DNA from: Bacteroidota bacterium | Lineage (GTDB): Bacteria; Bacteroidota; Bacteroidia; 2-12-FULL-35-15 | DNA: 60,515 nt | Direction of reading: 5' to 3' | Assembly (NCBI GenBank): GCA_947476185.1 | Contig: CANJPX010000003.1 | Coordinates: 72,707-133,221, forward strand | In this document: piece by piece, positions 45,766 to 54,088 of the stretch | Position numbering within the stretch: position 1 is the first letter of the stretch | Layout: each line of letters starts with the position of its first letter | Notes under the pieces: model-generated | The model's input: the letters and a program-made list of their open reading frames with translations, nothing else | What the model was told of the DNA's origin: nothing | Database searches by the model: none | Translations under genes and position numbers: made by a program

Positions 45766-47109
45766 TTATAAAAAAATCCAAGCTTTAGAAAAAAACATAT
45801 TGTATAAATAACAGTTCCAAAAAATTCCACACAAAATAAGGGAACAATAGCCTATATATCTATATCGATCGCTAAGCTTAGACTTTATGATATACAGAAG
45901 AAGGTTGATTGTTAGCAAAACAAAACCGAGTTTAGAGAAATCTAGTTGTTGGCCGTAACCAATAAGTCTCAAGAATATTATACAAGCTATAAAAAACAGA
46001 ATAGAAAGAATAACAAAAAACCTTGACGGTACAGCTTCTTGGCTGTTGATATGCTGAAAAAGAATTACATAAAAGAATGGTGAGCAAAGCGTATAGCGAT
46101 ACAAACTGTGTAGGCACCCTCCCTGAAAAAATAATACATATAAGCAGGTTGATATTAGGTAAACCCAAGAAAAATAATACCAGTAGTCAAAATTGGATTC
46201 TATTTTTGATTTTTTTACTAAAGTCGAAACTAAAACAGCAGTACCGAAAACAAAACAAAATAATAGAGCCCAAACATTCATACCATAACCCTCCATTGAC
46301 CAGTCATTAATTGTTTCTGGAATCCTGAAAAATGTCCCCCAGTGTTTTTGAACAGACATAAATGTAAAGAGTGAGCCCTTGTGAAAAAAAGATTGGAATA
46401 AAGAAACAAGTAGGGTAACCAGAGTAACGGTTCCCGATGAAATCAAGATGTGCATGCGATCTGTTTTTTTATTACGCAAATATTGAAAGATTTCGGTCAC
46501 AAAAAGGGTTACCAAAAACAAAAGGAACACAGGCCTGGTTGCAGAAGAAAGTGCTAACCCTATAATGTATAATGGAGTATTCTTTTCTTTATAGCCATAC
46601 AAGGCAAGACTAATTGTAAACATAAACAACGCCTCGGTATAAGGAAGAAGAAAAACGGTTAAAGTAGGCAGTGCAATAACAGTAATTACAGCGATAATAA
46701 TTTTATTTCTACAAAAAGTAAACGCTAAAAGCACAATTGCGGCAAAATGTAAAAAAAAATTAAGGGTAATAATGCCTAACCCGGAAAAAAACTTCCAAAT
46801 AATTGGAAACAAAGGAAAAAAGCCATAATTGAAATTTGTTTCGGTATCATTTGGGTCAACGGTATATAAGTTGTTTTTTATGTATGCATAATGTGCCGCA
46901 TCCATTATCTCATATCCGGCTTCAGAAATTTTAGAAAAAGGCTTGTTAACGTGGTATATTGCCCCATTTTGATTTTCATAGGTAGGCATGAAGGAGGAAA
47001 AAAGAGAGGTATAAACTCTTTCATTTTCTAGTGCTTTATAGGCAAATTTAAAAACAATAAAATAGCCTAATGCGATAATAAATAAATAAATTATTAATTT
47101 CCGTGTCAT
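45766..47109 (-). CDS. PIG-V-like mannosyltransferase (GT76-like, GT-C fold)
   Basis: 447 residues with about 10 membrane helices. The order of motifs resembles eukaryotic PIG-V and its bacterial relatives: an acidic start of the outer loop (EIMDAAHYAYIKNNLY), then FNYGFFPLFPIIWKF, then LPYTEALFMFTISLALYG and GLALSSATRPVFLLF. PIG-V adds the second mannose in GPI synthesis; bacterial members act on other lipid or polyprenyl-linked acceptors. Here it lies downstream of AlgI/AlgX-type genes on the - strand and next to GT39-like genes, so a role in surface-glycan or glycolipid mannosylation is likely. Confidence 0.78.
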   Translation of the reverse strand: MTRKLIIYLFIIALGYFIVFKFAYKALENERVYTSLFSSFMPTYENQNGAIYHVNKPFSKISEAGYEIMDAAHYAYIKNNLYTVDPNDTETNFNYGFFPLFPIIWKFFSGLGIITLNFFLHFAAIVLLAFTFCRNKIIIAVITVIALPTLTVFLLPYTEALFMFTISLALYGYKEKNTPLYIIGLALSSATRPVFLLFLVTLFVTEIFQYLRNKKTDRMHILISSGTVTLVTLLVSLFQSFFHKGSLFTFMSVQKHWGTFFRIPETINDWSMEGYGMNVWALLFCFVFGTAVLVSTLVKKSKIESNFDYWYYFSWVYLISTCLYVLFFQGGCLHSLYRYTLCSPFFYVILFQHINSQEAVPSRFFVILSILFFIACIIFLRLIGYGQQLDFSKLGFVLLTINLLLYIIKSKLSDRYRYIGYCSLILCGIFWNCYLYNMFFSKAWIFL

Positions 47110-47161
47110 ATTATAATTGTATTTGTTTTAATAAATAAACGAAAAAAAGCTGAGAAGAAGC

Positions 47162-48475
47162 TTATTTTTTAAGTTTTTCTTGATCATAACACCATTTGGC
47201 ATTATTAAAAAATTCAACTTCTTTAGATACCCCTTTCTTTTTGGCGCTTTCAATAAGTGATTTTCTCCATTTTTTATTGTTATTAATATTCTCAAGGGTT
47301 GTTAATATATAATTCCTAAATTCCTTCAATTGAAGCGAATTATAAGCGGCATCTTTTTTTGCATACAATTCGTAAGCCTGATCAATAAAGCCGTGAGGAA
47401 AGCGATACAAGGCTCCATCGGTTCCCATTATCAAAATCACATCCCGCTTTTCTATTTCATATCTAAGGTCGAAGGGTTTGTCTTTTACCGATGATTTTTG
47501 TCTGTTATACAACCAATAACTCCAGTCGGAATAAACACTGTCCAAAACATTTGTTACTTGAATACAGGCAAAATAACTGTCGGAAATGGCTAACATGTTC
47601 GGTTTTATGTCCGAGGAACTAGTGGTATATTTTAATTTTAAATAGGGCAATGGAAAGTGCGGAGGAAGCGAAAAGGTATTTAAAAGACTGGCTGCATCAT
47701 AGTCACCGCGTTTCATGGTATCTCTCATTTCAAAATCACTAATGACTATACGTTTCATATTAACGTTCCGTAATTGTGCGATGTATTTTGATATGGTATC
47801 AATTGCAAGCACAGCCCCATAATCACCCCAATGAACCCCTATTTGTGAAAAAAGAGGATATTTAATGGTATCCTTCATTGATAAAAAGTACTTGCGGAGA
47901 TCGATAACATTCAATCCTGCCTTGGTGCAGGATTTAATATAATAGGCATAATTCGTCTTCTCCACGTTCATATTTCTTTTGAGGTCATCTGGAATGTATT
48001 CCGAAAAATAGCTTCCCTTACCCGGAGCAAATGCGAAAATCAGATCTATGTTTTTCTCTTTTAGGGCACGCTGAACAACAAGTGCTTTTTCTGTTTCGAT
48101 ATCAATGGCTGCTTCTCCCTTAAAATCGTTACCAACGAAAGCATCAATATAATTCCGCATGAAGATATACCCATTTTTTCCCGGTACCACCGATTGGACT
48201 TTCGAAATATTGAAAAGGCTATAATTTAATTGACACTGACATCTCACAAAAAAATCGTAAAAGCCGATATTGTCTGATACTGCCGTTTCAAACTTTTGTT
48301 GAAATACTCCTTCTTTGAATAAACTGTCCGAAAAATCAGGAAAGGACTCTGTTTGAAAATAGCCCTCCAACAATCGTTCATGAACAACTTTAAACTTCTT
48401 TTGTATCATTGGAATAAAAAGAGAGAGGATGAAGATCCAAAAAACAATATATTTTATTTTATTTCCGTTTTTCAT
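47162..48475 (-). CDS. AlgX/AlgJ-like SGNH O-acetyltransferase-associated protein
   Basis: 437 residues with one N-terminal membrane helix (about 7-25). The body fits the ALGX/ALGJ SGNH-like family: SGKNGYIFM-type phrase (PGKNGYIFMRNYID), LIFAFAPGKGSYFSEYIP, the Asp-His region IGVHWGDYGAVLAIDTI, and the nucleophile-type ISDSYF. These proteins take acetyl groups from the MBOAT partner and place them on a polysaccharide in the periplasm. It lies three bases after algI on the - strand, so the two must be co-translated. Alginate itself is not implied. Confidence 0.85.
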   Translation of the reverse strand: MKNGNKIKYIVFWIFILSLFIPMIQKKFKVVHERLLEGYFQTESFPDFSDSLFKEGVFQQKFETAVSDNIGFYDFFVRCQCQLNYSLFNISKVQSVVPGKNGYIFMRNYIDAFVGNDFKGEAAIDIETEKALVVQRALKEKNIDLIFAFAPGKGSYFSEYIPDDLKRNMNVEKTNYAYYIKSCTKAGLNVIDLRKYFLSMKDTIKYPLFSQIGVHWGDYGAVLAIDTISKYIAQLRNVNMKRIVISDFEMRDTMKRGDYDAASLLNTFSLPPHFPLPYLKLKYTTSSSDIKPNMLAISDSYFACIQVTNVLDSVYSDWSYWLYNRQKSSVKDKPFDLRYEIEKRDVILIMGTDGALYRFPHGFIDQAYELYAKKDAAYNSLQLKEFRNYILTTLENINNNKKWRKSLIESAKKKGVSKEVEFFNNAKWCYDQEKLKK

Positions 48476-48478
48476 TTT

Positions 48479-49903
48479 TTAAAATCTATAATAAATGAAG
48501 GGGTTAAAACCTGAGCCGATGATAGAGCTGACAGAAATAAATAATAATACAAAATAAAAAACTCCAAGGACGATTGTCTTTTTATTGCTGTAATGATCGA
48601 AGAGAATAGTTTGTTGCAAGCGGACAAAGGGCTTTGCTATTCCGGCAAAAGAAAAAACAAAGGCTAAAATTAAAAGCACGAAAAAATCGTTGAGGAAATA
48701 GAATTTGTTTGGCGAGAAGTCGAAACAAAACAATTTATAGAAATAATCCCTTGCATCGCTTAGGTCATCCGTTCTGAATAATACCCAACCAAGCATCACA
48801 ATAAAAAAAGTGATAATGATACTTGGTATTTTTCCGATCTTGGAATAAAATTTTAACAGAAATACTCTATCGGCAATCAGAAAGAAGCCGTGAAAGCAAC
48901 CCCAAATAACAAAATTCCAAGAGGCGCCATGCCATAATCCGGAAAGAAAAAAGACAATGATCAAATTCAAATAACTTCTGAAAGTACTTTTTTTGTTTCC
49001 TCCAAGTGGAATATATAAATAGTCGCGCATCCAGCGACCTAAAGTAATGTGCCATCGTCTCCAAAATTCTGTGATGCTTTGTGAAGTATAGGGATTGTCA
49101 AAATTTTCAGGAAAAGTAAATCCCATCATTTTTGCTAAACCGATTGCCATATCGGAATAACCGGAAAAGTCGAAATAAATTTGGAAGGTATATGCCAGTA
49201 TTCCCAGCCAGGCAATGGGTGTACTTAATTCGATAATGTTGGAATCAAATATTTTTGTTACTTCTGCCCCTAAAACATTTGCGATCAGTACCTTTTTTGA
49301 AAGACCGATGATAAAACGGAACAAGCCCAGCAGTTTATTGTCTATCGTTTCCTGATCTCTTCTATCCGTTATTTGATCTGCAATTTCATTAAAACGGACA
49401 ATTGGCCCGGCAACTAATTCGGGAAACAAAAGAATGAATAAGGCATAGTCTGTGATTTTAGTGAAAGGAGCATGCGTATTCCTGTACACATCAAAACAAT
49501 AAGATATTTTTTTAAATGTGAAGAAGGAGATCCCGACAGGGAGAATTACTTTTGTCCAGCCGGAAATGCCGCTTGCGCCCCAAACAGAAGCGAATTGACT
49601 AATGTTATCGACAAAGAAATTTGCATATTTAAAATAGGCCAGAAGCGCCAAATTAAAAAAGACAGAAATAAATAACAGAAGTTTTTTTTGTTTGCCCGAA
49701 GAATGAAAGAGCTGCCTGACAATAAAAAAGTCGACAAGGATGGAGGATAAAGCAACAATGGTAAATACCGGAGCGCCCCACGTAAAAAACAAAACACTGA
49801 CTAAAAGAAGAAAAATGTTTTTTAGACTAAAAGGAATGGAATAGTAGACCAAAAAGAAAATGGGAAAAAAGTATAAAAGAAAAAGTGCGCTACTAAAAAC
49901 CAT
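48479..49903 (-). CDS. algI: MBOAT-family O-acyltransferase (AlgI-like)
   Basis: 474 residues with about 10-12 membrane helices. Markers of AlgI/PatA-type acyltransferases: LFPELVAGPIVRFNEIADQI, YTFQIYFDFSGYSDMAIGLAKMMGF, FWRRWHITLGRWMRDYLYIPLGGN, and the invariant catalytic His325 in FLSGLWHGASWNFVIWG. It moves an acetyl group across the inner membrane for a glycan, with the AlgX-like protein as partner. It is on the - strand between the GH16-like lipoprotein (upstream) and the AlgX-like gene (downstream), with gaps of a few bases, so they form one operon. Confidence 0.92.
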   Translation of the reverse strand: MVFSSALFLLYFFPIFFLVYYSIPFSLKNIFLLLVSVLFFTWGAPVFTIVALSSILVDFFIVRQLFHSSGKQKKLLLFISVFFNLALLAYFKYANFFVDNISQFASVWGASGISGWTKVILPVGISFFTFKKISYCFDVYRNTHAPFTKITDYALFILLFPELVAGPIVRFNEIADQITDRRDQETIDNKLLGLFRFIIGLSKKVLIANVLGAEVTKIFDSNIIELSTPIAWLGILAYTFQIYFDFSGYSDMAIGLAKMMGFTFPENFDNPYTSQSITEFWRRWHITLGRWMRDYLYIPLGGNKKSTFRSYLNLIIVFFLSGLWHGASWNFVIWGCFHGFFLIADRVFLLKFYSKIGKIPSIIITFFIVMLGWVLFRTDDLSDARDYFYKLFCFDFSPNKFYFLNDFFVLLILAFVFSFAGIAKPFVRLQQTILFDHYSNKKTIVLGVFYFVLLFISVSSIIGSGFNPFIYYRF

Positions 49904-49911
49904 AATAAATT

Positions 49912-51870
49912 TTACTCAATCGTTAAATCATATATTTCTCCGGGAATATCATTCAGAGGAAAGGGCAAATTATCCTGAGAATAAGGCGCTCCGGGCCACC
50001 ATTTTGTATTGTGATATTCCTGGGTAATAATTAATAACATCTGATTGTTTGGGATAGAAGTTACTTTGTCATTCATATAACCTACTACACGCATCTTATC
50101 AGGACTTGCGCCAATACGCCAAATGATCTCAGTCGGTCGCCAATCGATCTCGAAATAAAAAAAGTCGGAAGCAAATAACTCATCATCACTTTCCTCTTTC
50201 TTTTCTGTTAAGGCTCTGTAGTTTTGATCCCAGCGGTGCGCTTCAAAAGTTTGATTTTTATAGTTAACGGGATTGCAGCCAATGCCAAAACTTTTTGGCT
50301 CGTGACAAGCCATATCCCAGTTGGTACATGCTACTGTGACATTGCCGTCTGTATTTGTAATTTCTTCCGGCAATGGAATATTCCAGCTGCTGTTGTTTTT
50401 ATTGTTGTCACCGGCATTCTTATATACAGGAGGAAAAACATAATCAGGACAATAAGGAGGGGTTTTTAAAATTTCGAAATCTATTTCGGAATAGTCAACT
50501 GCTGGAATTCGTTTATCGTTCGGACCGCCCCAATACGATGCCATATAGCCATCTTTATTACAACTTCTGCGGAAATTCCACTCACCGCCACCTTGTGTAA
50601 TTAACCATATTGCATTGGTCAATCCATTCCACACATTGTTCTTATTTAACAACTCTGTAAGTTTTACTTTAACACGATATTTTCCATAGGTTAAACCGTG
50701 ACGGGTAATAATTCCAACACTTTCTTTTTTCCACTCACCAAATTCTGTTTTCGGATTTTTTATAATGATCTTCTTTTCTTTCGGATCTGAAAATACTGTT
50801 GCACAAGGATGTTTAGAAGTTTGAAGAATGGTGGGGATTAATTCGTCTTTGGTATAAAAAGAACGGTTCCAGTTATAATCCATTTTAGAATAATTGTCTT
50901 TCAGCACATCCGCAATAACCGGAATGTTATCCATTTTCGTAGACATATCTACATAATTAATGAACTGTTGAATAGGCGCATTATAATATAAATTACTGTC
51001 TTGTCCGCAGGTTGCACAAAAATGTGATTTATCAATATCGCCGTTAAAACGTGCATCATCTACATAAATGCCGGCACCCAAGTTTGGTTGCGCAACAACT
51101 TTTAGTTGTGTGCTGGAAACTGTTGCAATAGTGCTTTTCATTTTTTTTCCTTCTCCGTAGCAGAAGAAAAAATAGGGATTAGCAAAATGATCTTTATCTT
51201 TTTGATCAATCTTTTGGATGATAGCTGGAATGTTTTTCAGATCATTTTCGGAAGCGATGACCAATAAAAAACTATAATTGCCTACACGCGGATTCCGCTG
51301 CCAGCGATTATTTATACCCTTTTGAATGTAACGGTCTTCGTTTCTTGGGTTACCGATAATACGAAAGGCGTCTTCTATTTTGTGAAAACCGTTGTCCCCT
51401 TCAACTGCTATTTTTTTAAATGTGGTAGAGGTATTTTCCCAACTGCCATAAAAATTTTCTTCGGCCAGTGCATTTTCAGCGTTAGAAACTGAATCGTATT
51501 CCGGAAATTTATAACTCTCGTTTTGGTAATAGATCTTGTAATATAAATTTTGTGGTTTCGAGGCATTGTTCTTTACCTCAAATTGAAATGAGAATACGCC
51601 GCCTTTTAATTGTTTCACCGAAGGAACAACGAACCCGCCAGTAGCATTATCATAATCGAGAAAAATTGTTTTTTGTAAAGCGCTATCGGTTTGCCAGTTA
51701 GCGATTGGAGAAAAGTTTTGGACGGTAAAGTCGGTGCAGGTTAAGATTTCGGTTTGCGTATTAGCGTCTCGGCCACAGGAAAAAAGAAGATATGTGGTAG
51801 CCATGAGCAAAGTGGTTTTTACCACCGATTTCACTGATTTACACGGATTATATATATTTTTTTCTAACAT
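49912..51870 (-). CDS. GH16-like lipoprotein
   Basis: 652 residues. The C-terminal half (about 365-652) is GH16-like: HGLTYGKYRVKVKL, NGLTNAIWLI, the catalytic ExDxE in SEIDFEIL (Glu462, Asp464, Glu466), and FYFEIDWRPTEIIWRIG. GH16 enzymes cut beta-glucans, carrageenans or similar galactans. The N-terminal half has no family I know. The lipobox LLFSC (Cys32) makes it a lipoprotein. The start at 51870 is needed for a positively charged signal; residues 7-17 of that signal are read from a dispersed repeat. A shorter start at 51804 leaves only nine residues before the Cys. It precedes algI in one operon. Confidence 0.82.
   Translation of the reverse strand: MLEKNIYNPCKSVKSVVKTTLLMATTYLLFSCGRDANTQTEILTCTDFTVQNFSPIANWQTDSALQKTIFLDYDNATGGFVVPSVKQLKGGVFSFQFEVKNNASKPQNLYYKIYYQNESYKFPEYDSVSNAENALAEENFYGSWENTSTTFKKIAVEGDNGFHKIEDAFRIIGNPRNEDRYIQKGINNRWQRNPRVGNYSFLLVIASENDLKNIPAIIQKIDQKDKDHFANPYFFFCYGEGKKMKSTIATVSSTQLKVVAQPNLGAGIYVDDARFNGDIDKSHFCATCGQDSNLYYNAPIQQFINYVDMSTKMDNIPVIADVLKDNYSKMDYNWNRSFYTKDELIPTILQTSKHPCATVFSDPKEKKIIIKNPKTEFGEWKKESVGIITRHGLTYGKYRVKVKLTELLNKNNVWNGLTNAIWLITQGGGEWNFRRSCNKDGYMASYWGGPNDKRIPAVDYSEIDFEILKTPPYCPDYVFPPVYKNAGDNNKNNSSWNIPLPEEITNTDGNVTVACTNWDMACHEPKSFGIGCNPVNYKNQTFEAHRWDQNYRALTEKKEESDDELFASDFFYFEIDWRPTEIIWRIGASPDKMRVVGYMNDKVTSIPNNQMLLIITQEYHNTKWWPGAPYSQDNLPFPLNDIPGEIYDLTIE
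51821..51850. repeat. Dispersed 30-bp repeat, copy 1 (inside GH16 signal peptide)
   Basis: Begins ACCACCGATTTCAC and ends CACGGATTA. It is identical in 28 of 30 bases to 51970-51999. On the - strand it encodes residues 7-17 of the GH16 lipoprotein. Confidence 0.8.
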
Positions 51871-51916
51871 TTTATATTTTTAACCACTTATACTTAACCA
51901 CAGAATTTAACCCCCT

Positions 51917-51945
51917 ATCTGTGGAAATCTGAGTGATCTGTGGTG
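51917..51945. repeat. Dispersed repeat, divergent inverted copy
   Basis: The segment ATCTGTGGAAATCTGAGTG followed by ATCTGTGGTG is a diverged, reverse-oriented relative of the same element. Confidence 0.45.
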
Positions 51946-51969
51946 TCTTATTTTTACCTTGTTGTTTTT

Positions 51970-51999
51970 ACCACCGATTTCACGGATTTGCACGGATTA
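51970..51999. repeat. Dispersed 30-bp repeat, copy 2
   Basis: Same orientation as copy 1, with two base differences. It lies in the 250-bp gap between the GH16-like gene and the module-bearing gene. Confidence 0.8.
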
Positions 52000-52085
52000 T
52001 ATTTATACGTTTCTTTTTTTATCACAAAATTTTGCTTTATGGCAAGTTGTTTTAAATTACAGGTGACACAAATTTTTCATTTTTA

Positions 52086-52113
52086 TCTGTGTAAATCTGT
52101 GTAATCAGTGGTG
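52086..52113. repeat. Dispersed repeat, inverted copy near the next gene
   Basis: The segment ATCAGTGGTGA preceded by CTGTGTAAATCTGTGTA is the reverse-oriented form of the element. It ends eight bases before the stop of the module-bearing gene. With copies 1 and 2 it could form long-range hairpins between the two - strand genes. Confidence 0.6.
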
Positions 52114-52120
52114 ATCCTTT

Positions 52121-54076
52121 TCATTTTGACATATTATACACCTGTGTGCTATTCGGCAGCTGAGGCATATTATCAATTTGTTTACAATGCTTACCATCAA
52201 ACTCTGCGTCAACACAATTACTCGTCAATACAATTAAAGATGTTTTAGTAGCAGATAAAAATTTTCCTGGAATGATCTTAACAAATTCATAATATTTTGG
52301 ATTGTGATCATCGGGATAACCTTTAAAATCAATATTTCCAAGAATTGTATAATCGTTCCCATTTTGCTCAAGCAGTTTCAGGTCGAAGCGCCAATCAGTA
52401 TTAAATTTTAAAAATGTTAATGTGTTGTCAGCATATTGGCCCGGGTAAATAGCGTCACTAGAATTGATGATCCCTGATTTAACAGTTGTCTTTTTTGTGA
52501 TCCACTCTGTTTTCGGTTTGTTCCCTTGTGAAACAAGGACCCATTTTTTAGAAACAAAATCAATTATTTTCCAGTCATTATTTTTTTTGTTGACCAACAA
52601 GACATCCATTTTCCCGTCTGTATTAAAATCGCCACAATAGGCTGTATTGTTGTTATTCCAAAGTGAGTCCAAAGTGTTTGTGTTTTCCCACAACTTCATG
52701 AAAACTTTATTTTCGGGAGAGTAAGTGAACAATCCCTGACTTCCGTCCTTGATGCAAATGATTTCCTCTAAATTGTTTTTATCGGGAACTAGATCCCCGA
52801 CAAGGTATTCATCATTAGGAGAAAAATTATCCACGATATTTTTTTTATCTGAGGGAGTAATGGACGTAGAATTTCCATTTTTAATTTCTTGTTTCTCGAA
52901 ATAGATCGTTTTGAAAGGAGGCTTATTTTTTTCTCCAATAAACCGTTTCTCATAGATCGCTGTTGCGTCAATTGTTGAAGGAGTTCCTCTTCGTTCCGGG
53001 CTTTCACCATAAACGATCTCCAGGTCATCAATAATGATATCCGATTTCCCTTTATTCCAAACGCCAACACCTAAAACATCATCCGGAGAAATTTTTTCTA
53101 CAGGTAAAAAGCAGGAGGCATTTATTTTTGTCCATTTATTTTTTGGAAAGGATCTGTTCTCGGTGCTTTTGCCCTCCCAAAAAACGTTTTCATTTTTAGT
53201 GTTCGTAATAGAGGCTGTTAAAACAGTGTTGGGGTTGTCGGTAAGAGGAAACACCCAAACGCTCATGCTGATCTTTTTTGGAATGCTTGTGCCCAGTTCG
53301 CTTATTTTCTTATTTATTACAGGACCGTATTCTTTTCCTCCGCTTAAGTCAAATGCTTTTTTGCCAGAATGAGCTGTTGTTTCTTTCACATTGTCGTTGT
53401 TGGAAAGACTTGCTTCTGTTTCAAAATCAAAAAACAAATTGCTTTTTTCTGATTGTGTTGCAGGAGCGTTTTGAATGACACTTGTTCCGACATAATCGAT
53501 ATGCAGGTCATCAATAAAAAACTCTTTTTTATTTCTGTTCCAGGGATAAGCAACAATTTTATAATCCGGATTTAAAAGTTCAGGAGCAATTATGAAATCC
53601 GCTCTTGCTTTGGACCAATCATTTTTGTTGTTGAACACAATTGGCTGACTACCCCAAAACATGTTTTTCCCGCTACCGTCATCAATTGAAAGGACATATA
53701 AGGCATCCGCATTTTCTTTTCCCGGAAAGCCGTTGTAGGTGATAGAAATGCTTTTCAGATTTTTATACGACGGAATATTATTTATTGTTTTATTGATAGA
53801 AACACCATATTCAATGGACGGCGTGAGTTTACAACTTTTTTTTCCTGTAAAAGATTTGTCCGTTGTGATGAAAACTTCATTATTGTTTTCCAGATCAAAT
53901 GATTCTTTTAATAAGGAAGTGATAATAAGGGAATCTTTTTTTGATGCAGATTCAGTTGTTGTATTTTCAATAGGAATATTTTTTTTTCTGAGAAAAATAT
54001 ACGCACCCGAAAACCCGAAACCGATACATAAGCAGTAAATGAGTATTCGTTTTTTATGAGAGTTCATCGTCAGCAA
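52121..54076 (-). CDS. Anchored protein with two beta-sandwich modules and FG-GAP-like repeat
   Basis: 651 residues. A basic start and hydrophobic helix (about 9-30) anchor or export it. Residues ~56-196 and ~214-356 are two copies of the module shared with the GT-C proteins: DGSGKNMFW then PWNRNKKEFFIDDLHIDY, and NTKNENVFW then VGVWNKGKSDIIIDDLEIVY. Residues ~480-495 (YCGDFNTDGKMDVLLV) form a calcium-binding FG-GAP/VCBS-type loop, so the C-terminal third may be a small beta-propeller. I know no family with this combination. It lies 12 bp after the ABC ATPase gene on the - strand. It may bind glycan at the surface; this is inferred. Confidence 0.75.
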   Translation of the reverse strand: MLTMNSHKKRILIYCLCIGFGFSGAYIFLRKKNIPIENTTTESASKKDSLIITSLLKESFDLENNNEVFITTDKSFTGKKSCKLTPSIEYGVSINKTINNIPSYKNLKSISITYNGFPGKENADALYVLSIDDGSGKNMFWGSQPIVFNNKNDWSKARADFIIAPELLNPDYKIVAYPWNRNKKEFFIDDLHIDYVGTSVIQNAPATQSEKSNLFFDFETEASLSNNDNVKETTAHSGKKAFDLSGGKEYGPVINKKISELGTSIPKKISMSVWVFPLTDNPNTVLTASITNTKNENVFWEGKSTENRSFPKNKWTKINASCFLPVEKISPDDVLGVGVWNKGKSDIIIDDLEIVYGESPERRGTPSTIDATAIYEKRFIGEKNKPPFKTIYFEKQEIKNGNSTSITPSDKKNIVDNFSPNDEYLVGDLVPDKNNLEEIICIKDGSQGLFTYSPENKVFMKLWENTNTLDSLWNNNNTAYCGDFNTDGKMDVLLVNKKNNDWKIIDFVSKKWVLVSQGNKPKTEWITKKTTVKSGIINSSDAIYPGQYADNTLTFLKFNTDWRFDLKLLEQNGNDYTILGNIDFKGYPDDHNPKYYEFVKIIPGKFLSATKTSLIVLTSNCVDAEFDGKHCKQIDNMPQLPNSTQVYNMSK

Positions 54077-54088
54077 AAGCTTATAAAA

